Source: Aureispira sp964404215 (lineage in GTDB: Bacteria; Bacteroidota; Bacteroidia; Chitinophagales; Saprospiraceae). From it: a stretch of DNA of 30,912 nucleotides. Position numbers and translations under genes: made by a program. The DNA lies in NCBI GenBank assembly GCA_964404215.1, contig CAYOJF010000061.1:1-30912 (forward strand). Reading direction: 5' to 3'. The notes beneath the pieces are model-generated. The model made no database searches and was not told the DNA's origin. It saw only the letters and a program-made list of their open reading frames with translations. This document shows positions 8,541-16,891 of the stretch, piece after piece (within the stretch, counting starts at the first letter, position 1; every line of letters begins with the position of its first letter).

Positions 8541-8975
8541 GAGGATCATTAAAAGTAACATTAAGTATTTACAGTCTAATCTTAATCCTCTGTAAGATTC
8601 TGTATCTACTTAGTAACTGATGTTACGCAGGGTCCAGATATTTTGACAAAATAAGAATTAGGGGTTGCTTAACTAGTCGTTTTACAATGTTGAATGGCTT
8701 AATGTTTAATTTTGAATGCCAAGTATGCTATTTTACTAGCATTAAGCATTCAAAATTAAACTAATAGCAGACTTTAAGAATCGAACCTCGTTTATGATTT
8801 TCAATAGGGGGAGTATTTCTGCGTAACAACAGTTAGTAAATTTCACAAGGCTCCTCCTAAATAAAAGAGCTTTTTATTCAAAATAAGTATTCAATCAATT
8901 ATTTTTAGGGCGATTTCAAATCGTTTTGGTATCAAATTCCGTTTCATTATACCTATTTCAAACCTAAAAAAAATC
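8541..8975. other. Non-coding region holding a foldback element
   Basis: No gene is seen in these 435 bases. The middle (8610-8839) is a foldback element described separately. The stretch after the CHAT gene has a weak pairing AGAGGAT (8540-8546) with ATCCTCT (8585-8591) but no T-run, so it is not called as a terminator. Positions 8840-8975 are an AT-rich leader to the first CpcT-like gene. Confidence 0.45.
8610..8839. mobile_element. MITE-like foldback element, 230 bp
   Basis: Terminal inverted repeats of 21 bases lie at 8610-8630 (ending GATGTTACGCAG) and 8819-8839 (starting CTGCGTAACAACAG), with two mismatches. In the centre, GTTTAATTTTGAATGC (8704-8719) is perfectly repeated in inverted form at 8746-8761, and the enclosed loop has a further 5-bp stem (8725-8729 / 8738-8742). 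It has no coding capacity. This architecture fits a non-autonomous element, but no clear target-site duplication was seen and no parent transposase is in the window. Confidence 0.6.
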
Positions 8976-9650
8976 ATGTATAAAATACTTATACTCATTA
9001 TAATAACTCTAGGTGTTTACTCTTGTCAAACTTCAAAAAAGAGCACCCCTAATCTAAATTCAGAAGAATATTGGATGAAAAAAAACATGCTCGACCGTTT
9101 TGTAGGAATGCAAGAAGGTTTATTTCTAATGTATGACTCCCTTGGGAGACAGCCTAGAGTAATGAAATCAGGCGATAGTCTAATGCTTTATAGTATCCAA
9201 TTTGGCAACCCAGATAAAAATGGTATTTGGCTCTACCAAAAAATGTATATGTCCTCCTTCCAAGAAGAACCTCTTACAGTCAATTTCTTAAAAATCACTA
9301 AGACTTCGACCGACACTATCAAAGTAGAACAATTTGAAGCTCTAGAAAAAGGTACTTTTGTCAATGCTGACAAGACACCCAATATGCTCAAATCGCTTTC
9401 GTTCGACCAACTAGTCCCCGTCAACTGTGACATTACTTTCACGAAAGAATCTCAAACAAGGTTTAAAGGAACTACTCCTATTTGTGAAATAGATTTCGAT
9501 GCCGGGAGAACTCAGATATATGCCAATAAATTTGATATAGAGGTCAGTGGTATTCGCCTAAACACCTCCTATTATGCAAAAGAAGATGGCAAATACATCT
9601 ATAAATCAAAAGGGGATGCTTACTTAATAAGAAGCAATTCCTCCAAATAG
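8976..9650 (+). CDS. CpcT/CpeT-like lipoprotein, copy 1
   Basis: This 224-aa protein resembles the CpcT/CpeT (DUF1001) family, whose cyanobacterial members attach phycobilins to phycobiliproteins. Shared landmarks are LDRFVGMQEG, the central IWLYQKMYMSS, and a late Cys block CDITFTKES...FKGTTPICE. The N-terminus MYKILILIIITLGVYSC gives lipobox VYSC, so it should be a lipoprotein, unlike cyanobacterial lyases. No phycobiliprotein gene is present, so chromophore ligation is unlikely here; binding of a lipid- or bilin-like ligand in the envelope is conceivable. A paralogue follows three bases after the stop, forming a tandem duplicate operon. Family recognition comes from motif memory, not from a search. 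Confidence 0.75.
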   Translation: MYKILILIIITLGVYSCQTSKKSTPNLNSEEYWMKKNMLDRFVGMQEGLFLMYDSLGRQPRVMKSGDSLMLYSIQFGNPDKNGIWLYQKMYMSSFQEEPLTVNFLKITKTSTDTIKVEQFEALEKGTFVNADKTPNMLKSLSFDQLVPVNCDITFTKESQTRFKGTTPICEIDFDAGRTQIYANKFDIEVSGIRLNTSYYAKEDGKYIYKSKGDAYLIRSNSSK

Positions 9651-9653
9651 TTT

Positions 9654-10331
9654 ATGCTTATGTCTAAAACAATTATACTTCTAGTCGGTAGTATTTTTAT
9701 CTTATGTCACTCCTGTGTGACTAGCAAAAAGGAATCTAAAAACACAGAAAACTATTGGCTTAATAAAAACACACTAGATCGTTTTGTAGGGATGCAAGTA
9801 GGCCATTTCATGCTCCATGATTCTGCTGGGACTAAACCGACAATCATGGGCTCAGGTGATAGTTTATTTGTCTATACTGCCCAATTTTCCAATCCAAATA
9901 AAGATGATATTTGGCTCTATCAAAAGATGTATATGTCCTCTTTCCCAGAAAAGCCCCTACATCTAACTTTCTTAAAAGTCAAAAAGACGAACACTGATTC
10001 TATATTTGTCGAAGAATTTAGTCTTGACGATACCAAACCCTTTATCAATGCTGACAAAGATCCTAGCCTACTCAATCAATTAGATTTCCAATTGCTACAT
10101 TCGATCAATTGTGATATGAATTTCATCAAAGAAACACAATTGAAATTTGTTAGCAAAACAGCTATTTGTGAAGTTCCTCTTGATTTAGGGCATTTACAAA
10201 TTTATACCAATGAATTTGTGGTAGAACCTAATAATATTTATGTTCGAACAACTTATTATGAAAAAGAAAATGGCCAGTACAAATATAAAAATGAAGGTAA
10301 AGCTTACCTTATACGTACTCCAAAAAAATAA
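9654..10331 (+). CDS. CpcT/CpeT-like lipoprotein, copy 2
   Basis: This 225-aa protein is a tandem paralogue of the preceding gene. Both share LDRFVGMQ, IWLYQKMYMSSF, an FLKV/FLKI strand, INCDM/VNCDI and the C-terminal AYLIR. The signal MSKTIILLVGSIFILCHSC ends in a lipobox-like CHSC, so it should be lipid-anchored. The ATG at 9654 and the one at 9660 are both possible starts; the second gives the more usual lipoprotein signal. Only three bases separate it from copy 1, so the two are almost surely co-transcribed. The N-terminal spacer and the loop around residues 115-125 differ most between the copies, which may point to divergent partners or ligands. Function is unknown outside the family likeness. 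Confidence 0.75.
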   Translation: MLMSKTIILLVGSIFILCHSCVTSKKESKNTENYWLNKNTLDRFVGMQVGHFMLHDSAGTKPTIMGSGDSLFVYTAQFSNPNKDDIWLYQKMYMSSFPEKPLHLTFLKVKKTNTDSIFVEEFSLDDTKPFINADKDPSLLNQLDFQLLHSINCDMNFIKETQLKFVSKTAICEVPLDLGHLQIYTNEFVVEPNNIYVRTTYYEKENGQYKYKNEGKAYLIRTPKK

Positions 10332-10511
10332 TGTGGTAAATAAAATCTATTCTCAATCGCAGGTCTGAAATTTTTTGTTTTTACGTTTTAAAAACATTTT
10401 GTTTTAATTATTTTATCCTATATTAGTGTCCTAACATACTGTCTTATAGACTTTATTATGAATTGTCTATCTCTAGTGATTAAAATCACCTCTAAAGAAA
10501 AATAACTGCTT

Positions 10512-13500
10512 ATGCAAATCAAGAATATACAACAATTCCGTACCAACTGGAGAAATGCCCAAGGTTACGACATGCCTAATTGGGACGAAAATTTTATCGG
10601 TAGTAGCCACGAAGAGAATAGTGGTTTTTACAAGATGGTCAATGGTATTGTCAATAATATCAAGGCAGACTTAACACCAAAACTTCAGAATGCACAAGAT
10701 GAGCAAGCTATTTATGAATTTTTACAAAATGCTGCAGATAGTAAATCTACAGAGTGTGCCGTAATCTATGATGAGCATTTTTTCATGGTGCTCAACAATG
10801 GTAGTACTTTTTCTGAAAAAGACCTCAAGGCTCTGCTCAATTCTTTTCAGGGAACTAAATCAGATAAGACAAAACCAGAAAACTGCGAAAAAATAGGTCG
10901 TTATGGCATTGGTTTTAAGCTCGCTTATCGACTAATGGGTAAATCAGACGGAGCGGAAGAACTCTTACGTGATCTAGCAGGTCCTCTTGTATTTAGTTGG
11001 CATACCAATGACCAATTTAATAACTTGCTAGAATATCAAAACAGTAAACAAATAGAGCCTATACATAGTATTGATAGTGAAACAGCTCCTTGGTTACTAA
11101 AGATAATATTAGCGTGTTTCCCTACTTTCCCGAATGAATCTGTCAAAAATTTAGACTATGACGATCAAATTCTTTTTAAGGAGGAAGAATTAGTCGAATT
11201 GGTTACTTTTCTCAATAAACACAAACACTTATTAGAAAACTTTTCCCTCGAACAAGGCTCTCTATTTTTCTTGCGATTTGGTCCCAAAAAGCATGAAAAA
11301 CTAAAAGAATCCCTCCTCAATATCAAATCAGGCGTTGGATATGCGATGAATAACCTCAAAACACTTGAAAAAGTAGCTCTCCAAGATGAAATCATCGAAA
11401 AATACGAGACTAATTTTGAACGTTATTCTATCCTACCAGGTACAGAAGATTTCAAAGCTATTGACCCAGAATTCCCAGGCTGTCCAATTGAAATTTCTCT
11501 AGGATTTCCTGCTAGTCTAGAACAAATGAGAGCCCTTCAACAGGCACCCAGTCTATATCAGTTCTTTCCTATGCGAAATGAGCGTCATAGTATGGCTTAT
11601 TTCATTCACAGTTCTTCTTTTGCCAAGATCACAGACAGAACCCGACTGGACGATCAAGGTGAAGCCAATATCGAAACTTTTAAGTATATTGCTCGTTCAC
11701 TGAAACGTAATCTAACCAGATACAAGCAGGAAGACTTAGCTGCCTATACTCGTATCTACAAGGCTCTACTTCTAACAGATCGTTCTTCTGAATACGATGC
11801 AGAACTCATCAATACGCATCTATATGATCCCTTATTAGATTTCATCCAAAATAATATCCCGACCAATAAAGGTAATTTTTACCCCAAAGACTTAGTCATA
11901 GCCAAAGGTACTGCTGTACCTGTAGAACCTATGGTACTCGGAATAGGTAAAGAGTGGCTCTACTGGACTGATATACGCGAGGAAGAAAGTATCCTTAAAG
12001 CTGCTGCTAATAGTGCCAAGCTAGGGCTCAAACGTTGGGGATTACGCGAACTCATCCTAGAGGCCAATCTCAATCTACTCAATAATTGGATCACCAATCT
12101 AAATAATGAGGATTATGATACTTTTGTCAATGAACTCAAAAAAGTAACTTTTGATGAAGAACTATTAGCTAAATTTGCTGAAATAAAGTCATTCAAATTT
12201 ACAGATAGTGCTGGCAATAATCTTTTTTATGCCATCAATGACCTCCAAGGGAAGGAAGATATCTTCCTGATGAGTGAACGCACTCTCCCCATCCGTGCAG
12301 CTATTAAAGGACTCGGATTCTCTGTATTGGAATTCAATATTTTGGACTATTCAGCGATTCTACAACAACTAGAATCTCAATTGGATTACTTGACAGATGA
12401 TAAGGCCTTGTTTGAGAAAATCGCTTCTCGTACCAAAACGGCCAATCTGAGCACATCACAAAAACACGAGTTATTTGCTTTCTTAAAAGAACTCGAAGGA
12501 GTAGCAGATGATGCTCTTCGTTCAGTTCCTCTATTTTCTAACCAAGAGGGATTAGCAGCACCACTAAAAGGGCTCTTGCCAGCTGATACTGTCGTAGAAC
12601 CTTGGTTGGAAGGATTCAAAATCGCAGAAGAAGAAGATTCGGAAGCACTAAGTGCCTACTACATTTCAGACAAGAACAAGTGGGAAATATATAGTAATAT
12701 TATCGTTCCTTTTTGGAGTGATTTAGTCAAGGGGCTCGATGCTTCTAATGAAGAGCAACTGATTGGATTTTACAAGCTAGTTCAGACCTATTACAACAAG
12801 AAGAGTGGGCAACCGAAACTAGATAGCACGACCAATTATATTTATACCGATTCAGAAAATGAATTTGTACTACCTAGTGCTATTTTTTATCATAAATGCT
12901 TAGATAGTTTTGATGATAATTACGAAGACTTACGTACTGCTGTGCAGAAAGTACTTCACTTGAATATCCCACACCAGTCGCTGCTCTCTTTCCTTACTAA
13001 TGATCCTTTTAGGACAGCGGCTACTACTAGTAGCAAAGAGTGGAAAAAAGAAGTGATTGAGGTGATCGAAAAATGTTCTACCATTGAACTCAACCCTTTT
13101 GAAAAAAGAGCTTTTTTCCAACTTCTAAAAGGAATACTCGCTCCTAAAGAACTCGCAAAAGTGGCTTTATTCAGCAACCAAAAGGGAAAACGTATGGTAC
13201 TATCCAAGCTCATAGCGTCGGATAATACCGTCGAGTCTTGGCTGGATAGCTACAAAATAGCGGTACAAGAAGATGGAGATATTCTACAAAACTATCTTGC
13301 CAAAGAAACTGACATTTATGCTAATATTATTGTCAGTGAATGGAAAGAAATTATAGAACATAATAGTATTGTCAGTAATATTAGAGCATTTTATGATGGT
13401 ATTGTCAAATATGCTCGTCTTGCTAAAGCCCCTAAAACACTGATTACCAACAAATATGTATTTATCAATCAAGAAATTGGTTTTGTTGGTAGTGACCAAG

Positions 13501-16172
13501 TATTTTATCATCACGAAATGCCTAATGCTGATAAATATGCTGATTTACAATCAGCTATTCTCAGTTTGACAGGACTTCATACCCCTCATCCTGAGATTTT
13601 GGAATTGCTACAGTATCCTTTCTTAAAAACTAGGGATACCTTATTGGCTAAAGTCCTTAGCAAAGAAGCCATCGTATTGGAAAAAAACGAAGCTTTAAGT
13701 ATTGTTAAGTTTTTTGAGAAGACGAAAGAAAATATTTTCACCTTCCTTTACATTACTACAGGCGAAAACAATAGAGAATGCCTAGTTGCTCCTAGAGGAA
13801 AATCTATTCCTTATGCCGTCGAAAAAGGACAGCAAAAATTAGGCGAAAAAATTGATGAAATTTTTGGAGAAAAATACAAACTCTTGCCTGCCAAACTTTT
13901 CTTTGGAGAATTCCGAAACAAAGGACTGCTACAAGGTACCGAACTTTTCAATATTTTATCGAAATCAAAAGATGCCTCTCCTGATTTGCTTTCTGCTTTG
14001 ATTATGGAAAGTGGAAATGCTGATGTCCAAGAACAGGTATTCAGCAAGATAGATAAGATTGTCCTCAAAGAAGGACAAACCTACGATAGTCAATCTTTTG
14101 AACATCAGTCCTTACAAATTTTCAGAAATAAGGAGGCAGACTACTCTAAGATCCGTTCTAAAATCTATATCGAAGATGCTGAAGGACAATTGCACGCCTT
14201 GACAGATATTGCTTATGATGCTGACATGACGATTGCAGTAGAGCGTTTTGGCAAATTTACCTTGCCACTTGCTGCGGTTTTACCGACCTACAAAAAGGCA
14301 CAGGTACTACTCAATACAATTGCTAATCAATTGGTCGACTATGAAGCACCAACTTTGCTAAAAAGACGTTGTTTTGAAGGCGAAGAAAAAACGATTAAAG
14401 CTGCCTTCGCTCTTCTCAAAAAAGATTACTTAGTTTTAGAAAATGCTGCTCAATTAGCCTTTGCATTATTATATGCCAAGCTCAACAATGATGGAAAAGC
14501 AATCCGAAATTTTGAAGTACATACTCTAGCAGATGCCCCTGTTACTTTGGGTTCTTTTGATGCCTTTCATATCAACAACAATGATTTTGTCAATGCAGCA
14601 GCCGTACTCAATATGAGTTACTACGAAGGGCTTGACCAATTGCTCCATATGGAGAATAAAGGCAATGCTTTTGTATTTGGTTCTCAACAACTCGTTTATG
14701 AGCCTTATATTGATAAGGCAATCTTTAATTGTGTGCCCATGCACTTGGCTCAAGAAGATGAATCTGCCGAGGAACTCCAATACAAACTCATTGATTTCTT
14801 GTACCAAAAATGGCAAGAAATTGAAGGGGAAAATCGCCCAACTCAACTCAATTTAGATACAGATGAAACCAATACCTTAGGTGGTTTGCAGGTAGCAGAA
14901 TTAGTTTACCCTAACTCCTATGCTTTGGTTCATGAACAACTCCCCAACTGGCTAGTAGAATGGATTGATGGTTCAGAAGAACTTACTGAAGAAATTACCA
15001 TTGAAAGACCAATCTCTACACCAGAAGAAGGCGTTATTGAGGGAGAAGAAAACACAGATATTACTTTGGCAACTCCTGCCATAGAAACACTTCAAGTTCC
15101 TACTGGTAAATTAGCTTTTTTGAAAGCCATAGGTGTACACACTGCTAGTTCTACTCTCGTAGCTATCCGTAGTTATTTTAGTACCAATAAAGGAGAGCCT
15201 ATTAGTCAAAAACAATTGAACTATCTTCTTAATCAAGAACAGGGCTTATTGCAACAGACTGTACTTTGGTTAGAAACACAACAGACTGTTTTTTCTTCTG
15301 AAGATGAAAGACTTTATTGGCTTCGCAAACTATACAATACCTTACCAAGAATTTCGCAAGATACACCACTCCCTTACATTACCAATGTGATTGGTACGAA
15401 AGAGCAACCTATTTTTGAATATCAAGTGGCTACCCAAGCAGATGCCGAACTGTTCTATTTCGATAATAAACAACAAAGTCAATTACTAGATAAATTTGAT
15501 TTAGGTATGGATACCGTTCATCAAATATTAAGTGCTAGTGGCGATCGTTTATCTAATCTAGAGATTAAAGGAATCGAGCTAAAGACTTCTAAAATTGATA
15601 ATAGCCTTGCCATAGAACAACTCAAAGAAAGTAGCCATGAATGGGGCACTGATTATTACTTAAAATGGAGAGAACAATCTGATTATGCTATTTGTCTGTA
15701 TGATGGTGAAATGCCTTATCAAATCCATTTCCTAGATAGAATTATCAAAGAATATACTTTAGGAAATGCGGTCCTGCATGAAAAAATTGCTTATGTCAAC
15801 AGTAATTCGACCAATATAGAAGAGGATTTGTTTGCTGTTACTAAGTACAATGCACTCAAAGAAGCAGATTTACTCCTATTGCTACGCTACAAGAACGAAG
15901 GAAAAGAACAACCTACAGAACATAAAGTGATTGAACGTGTAGTTGAGACTATCGTCGAAACAGTAGTGGTCGAAGAACAACTCGCAGAAAATGAAAAAGC
16001 CATTGAAAATCCAACCGTAGATGCTATCAAAGAGTATCAAGATACCAATACCAAAGGAGAGCTTAAAGTTGCTTTTGATATCAATACGCTGCCTCCTGAA
16101 ATGTTGGAAACATTACTACAATACGCCACCAAATCTAAAATCATTGTGGTAGATCCCAATAGTGAAGACTAA
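10512..16172 (+). CDS. Giant sacsin-like GHKL ATPase with internal repeats
   Basis: This 1886-aa protein starts with a Hsp90/sacsin-type (Bergerat-fold) ATPase domain in roughly residues 45-240. Visible motifs are the N-box EFLQNAAD (69-76, with Glu69, Asn73 and Asp76), VLNNGSTFS (93-101, replacing the usual DxG by NNG as in sacsin-like HNG variants), and the G2 box GRYGIGFK (129-136). Downstream is an internal repeat of about 200 residues. Unit 1 begins near His652 and contains PLFSNQEG (673-680), unit 2 begins near Arg866 with LFSNQKG (from 886), and a degenerate third begins near 1060. The C-terminus has a Val/Glu-rich segment (about 1810-1835). There is no signal peptide, so it is probably cytoplasmic. 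Chaperone-like or conflict-system roles are possible; the exact function is unknown. It is preceded by 180 bases of AT-rich non-coding DNA. Confidence 0.85.
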   Translation: MQIKNIQQFRTNWRNAQGYDMPNWDENFIGSSHEENSGFYKMVNGIVNNIKADLTPKLQNAQDEQAIYEFLQNAADSKSTECAVIYDEHFFMVLNNGSTFSEKDLKALLNSFQGTKSDKTKPENCEKIGRYGIGFKLAYRLMGKSDGAEELLRDLAGPLVFSWHTNDQFNNLLEYQNSKQIEPIHSIDSETAPWLLKIILACFPTFPNESVKNLDYDDQILFKEEELVELVTFLNKHKHLLENFSLEQGSLFFLRFGPKKHEKLKESLLNIKSGVGYAMNNLKTLEKVALQDEIIEKYETNFERYSILPGTEDFKAIDPEFPGCPIEISLGFPASLEQMRALQQAPSLYQFFPMRNERHSMAYFIHSSSFAKITDRTRLDDQGEANIETFKYIARSLKRNLTRYKQEDLAAYTRIYKALLLTDRSSEYDAELINTHLYDPLLDFIQNNIPTNKGNFYPKDLVIAKGTAVPVEPMVLGIGKEWLYWTDIREEESILKAAANSAKLGLKRWGLRELILEANLNLLNNWITNLNNEDYDTFVNELKKVTFDEELLAKFAEIKSFKFTDSAGNNLFYAINDLQGKEDIFLMSERTLPIRAAIKGLGFSVLEFNILDYSAILQQLESQLDYLTDDKALFEKIASRTKTANLSTSQKHELFAFLKELEGVADDALRSVPLFSNQEGLAAPLKGLLPADTVVEPWLEGFKIAEEEDSEALSAYYISDKNKWEIYSNIIVPFWSDLVKGLDASNEEQLIGFYKLVQTYYNKKSGQPKLDSTTNYIYTDSENEFVLPSAIFYHKCLDSFDDNYEDLRTAVQKVLHLNIPHQSLLSFLTNDPFRTAATTSSKEWKKEVIEVIEKCSTIELNPFEKRAFFQLLKGILAPKELAKVALFSNQKGKRMVLSKLIASDNTVESWLDSYKIAVQEDGDILQNYLAKETDIYANIIVSEWKEIIEHNSIVSNIRAFYDGIVKYARLAKAPKTLITNKYVFINQEIGFVGSDQVFYHHEMPNADKYADLQSAILSLTGLHTPHPEILELLQYPFLKTRDTLLAKVLSKEAIVLEKNEALSIVKFFEKTKENIFTFLYITTGENNRECLVAPRGKSIPYAVEKGQQKLGEKIDEIFGEKYKLLPAKLFFGEFRNKGLLQGTELFNILSKSKDASPDLLSALIMESGNADVQEQVFSKIDKIVLKEGQTYDSQSFEHQSLQIFRNKEADYSKIRSKIYIEDAEGQLHALTDIAYDADMTIAVERFGKFTLPLAAVLPTYKKAQVLLNTIANQLVDYEAPTLLKRRCFEGEEKTIKAAFALLKKDYLVLENAAQLAFALLYAKLNNDGKAIRNFEVHTLADAPVTLGSFDAFHINNNDFVNAAAVLNMSYYEGLDQLLHMENKGNAFVFGSQQLVYEPYIDKAIFNCVPMHLAQEDESAEELQYKLIDFLYQKWQEIEGENRPTQLNLDTDETNTLGGLQVAELVYPNSYALVHEQLPNWLVEWIDGSEELTEEITIERPISTPEEGVIEGEENTDITLATPAIETLQVPTGKLAFLKAIGVHTASSTLVAIRSYFSTNKGEPISQKQLNYLLNQEQGLLQQTVLWLETQQTVFSSEDERLYWLRKLYNTLPRISQDTPLPYITNVIGTKEQPIFEYQVATQADAELFYFDNKQQSQLLDKFDLGMDTVHQILSASGDRLSNLEIKGIELKTSKIDNSLAIEQLKESSHEWGTDYYLKWREQSDYAICLYDGEMPYQIHFLDRIIKEYTLGNAVLHEKIAYVNSNSTNIEEDLFAVTKYNALKEADLLLLLRYKNEGKEQPTEHKVIERVVETIVETVVVEEQLAENEKAIENPTVDAIKEYQDTNTKGELKVAFDINTLPPEMLETLLQYATKSKIIVVDPNSED

Positions 16173-16191
16173 TACCAATTGTGAGTGAGGA

Positions 16192-16409
16192 GATTTGTTG
16201 ATTTGTTGATTTGTTGATTTGTTGATTTGTTGATTTGTTGATTTGTNNNNNNNNNNNNNNNNNNNNNNNNNNNNNNNNNNNNNNNNNNNNNNNNNNNNNN
16301 NNNNNNNNNNNNNNNNNNNNNNNNNNNNNNNNNNNNNNNNNNNNNNGATTTGTTGATTTGTTGATTTGTTGATTTGTTGATTTGTTGATTTGTTGATTTG
16401 TTGATTTGT
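16192..16409. repeat. 8-bp tandem repeat (GATTTGTT)n with assembly gap
   Basis: The unit GATTTGTT is repeated about 7 times at 16192-16246 and about 8 times at 16347-16409, with 100 N between. The round gap size suggests an unknown true length. The array ends 11 bases before the start of the four-helix-bundle gene, so it occupies that gene's leader. Open frames through it on the minus strand are an artefact of the repeat. Confidence 0.95.
16247..16346. other. Assembly gap (100 N)
   Basis: Exactly 100 unknown bases interrupt the tandem repeat. A length of 100 is a common placeholder, so distance and content are not known. Confidence 0.98.
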
Positions 16410-16420
16410 AATGAAAATGT

Positions 16421-16807
16421 ATGCGAGATAAAAAGGTTGTTTTTTCTTTTGAAAATTTGGAAGTATGGCAAAAAGCGAAGCATTTTTGCACCTCTATTTA
16501 TAAACTTTCACGGGAATTCCCTAAAGAAGAACAATATGGCCTAACTAATCAAATACGAAGAGCGGCTGTTTCTGTTTCAGCAAATATAGCAGAGGGTACT
16601 TCTAAAATCTCTAATAAAGATCAAGCTAGGTTTACAGTTATTGCCTATGCTAGTTTGATGGAAGTAGCTTCTCATTTAGAAATCGCTAGGGAATTGGAGT
16701 ACATAAATGATGATAAAATACTAGATGATACCATAAGACCCCAAATTGCTCATCTCGCGAATATGCTCAATAATCTTAGAAAATATCAGTTGAATCAAAA
16801 AAAGTAG
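16421..16807 (+). CDS. Four-helix-bundle protein (S23 / Avd-like)
   Basis: This 128-aa protein belongs to the four-helix-bundle family first known from 23S rRNA intervening sequences (S23) and related to the Avd protein of diversity-generating retroelements. It has the typical start FENLEVWQKAKHFCTSIYKL (residues 10-29), the highly conserved block LTNQIRRAAVSVSANIAEG and the helix LMEVASHLEIARELEY. Members are small basic homo-oligomers that may bind nucleic acid. Here it lies outside any rRNA gene, and no reverse transcriptase or variable repeat is visible, so neither known context applies. Its start is only 11 bases beyond an 8-bp tandem array, which could change leader length or promoter spacing. 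Function in such stand-alone loci is unknown. Confidence 0.92.
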   Translation: MRDKKVVFSFENLEVWQKAKHFCTSIYKLSREFPKEEQYGLTNQIRRAAVSVSANIAEGTSKISNKDQARFTVIAYASLMEVASHLEIARELEYINDDKILDDTIRPQIAHLANMLNNLRKYQLNQKK

Positions 16808-16847
16808 TCTCTCCTATAATCAACAATTCAACAAAAATTAACATCTA

Positions 16848-16855
16848 TAATTTTG
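16848..16855 (+). promoter_or_regulatory. Candidate -7 box TAATTTTG
   Basis: TAATTTTG fits the Bacteroidota -7 consensus TAnnTTTG and lies 36 bases before the GTG start of the HAD phosphatase gene. No good -33 TTG was found at the right distance, so the call is weak. Confidence 0.3.
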
Positions 16856-16891
16856 ACCTGCTCTAATAATTGATTTTAAAATCTAATAAAA

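Noticed and set aside
8540..8591. Terminator after the CHAT gene
   Set aside because: The pairing is only 7 bp with a 38-base loop and no T-run.
8783..8797. tRNA T-arm-like sequence on the minus strand (GAGGTTCGATTC)
   Set aside because: The flanks do not form the T-stem, acceptor stem or anticodon arm, and the site lies inside the foldback element.
16192..16409. Possible CRISPR array
   Set aside because: The units are 8 bases, identical and without spacers; no cas gene is nearby.
16141..16491. Minus-strand open frames with repeated INKSTNQQ peptides across the gap
   Set aside because: An 8-bp repeat without stops gives such peptides in every frame, and the frames cross 100 N. They are not genes.
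16421..16807. 23S rRNA intervening sequence
   Set aside because: No rRNA sequence was recognised on either side of the four-helix-bundle gene.
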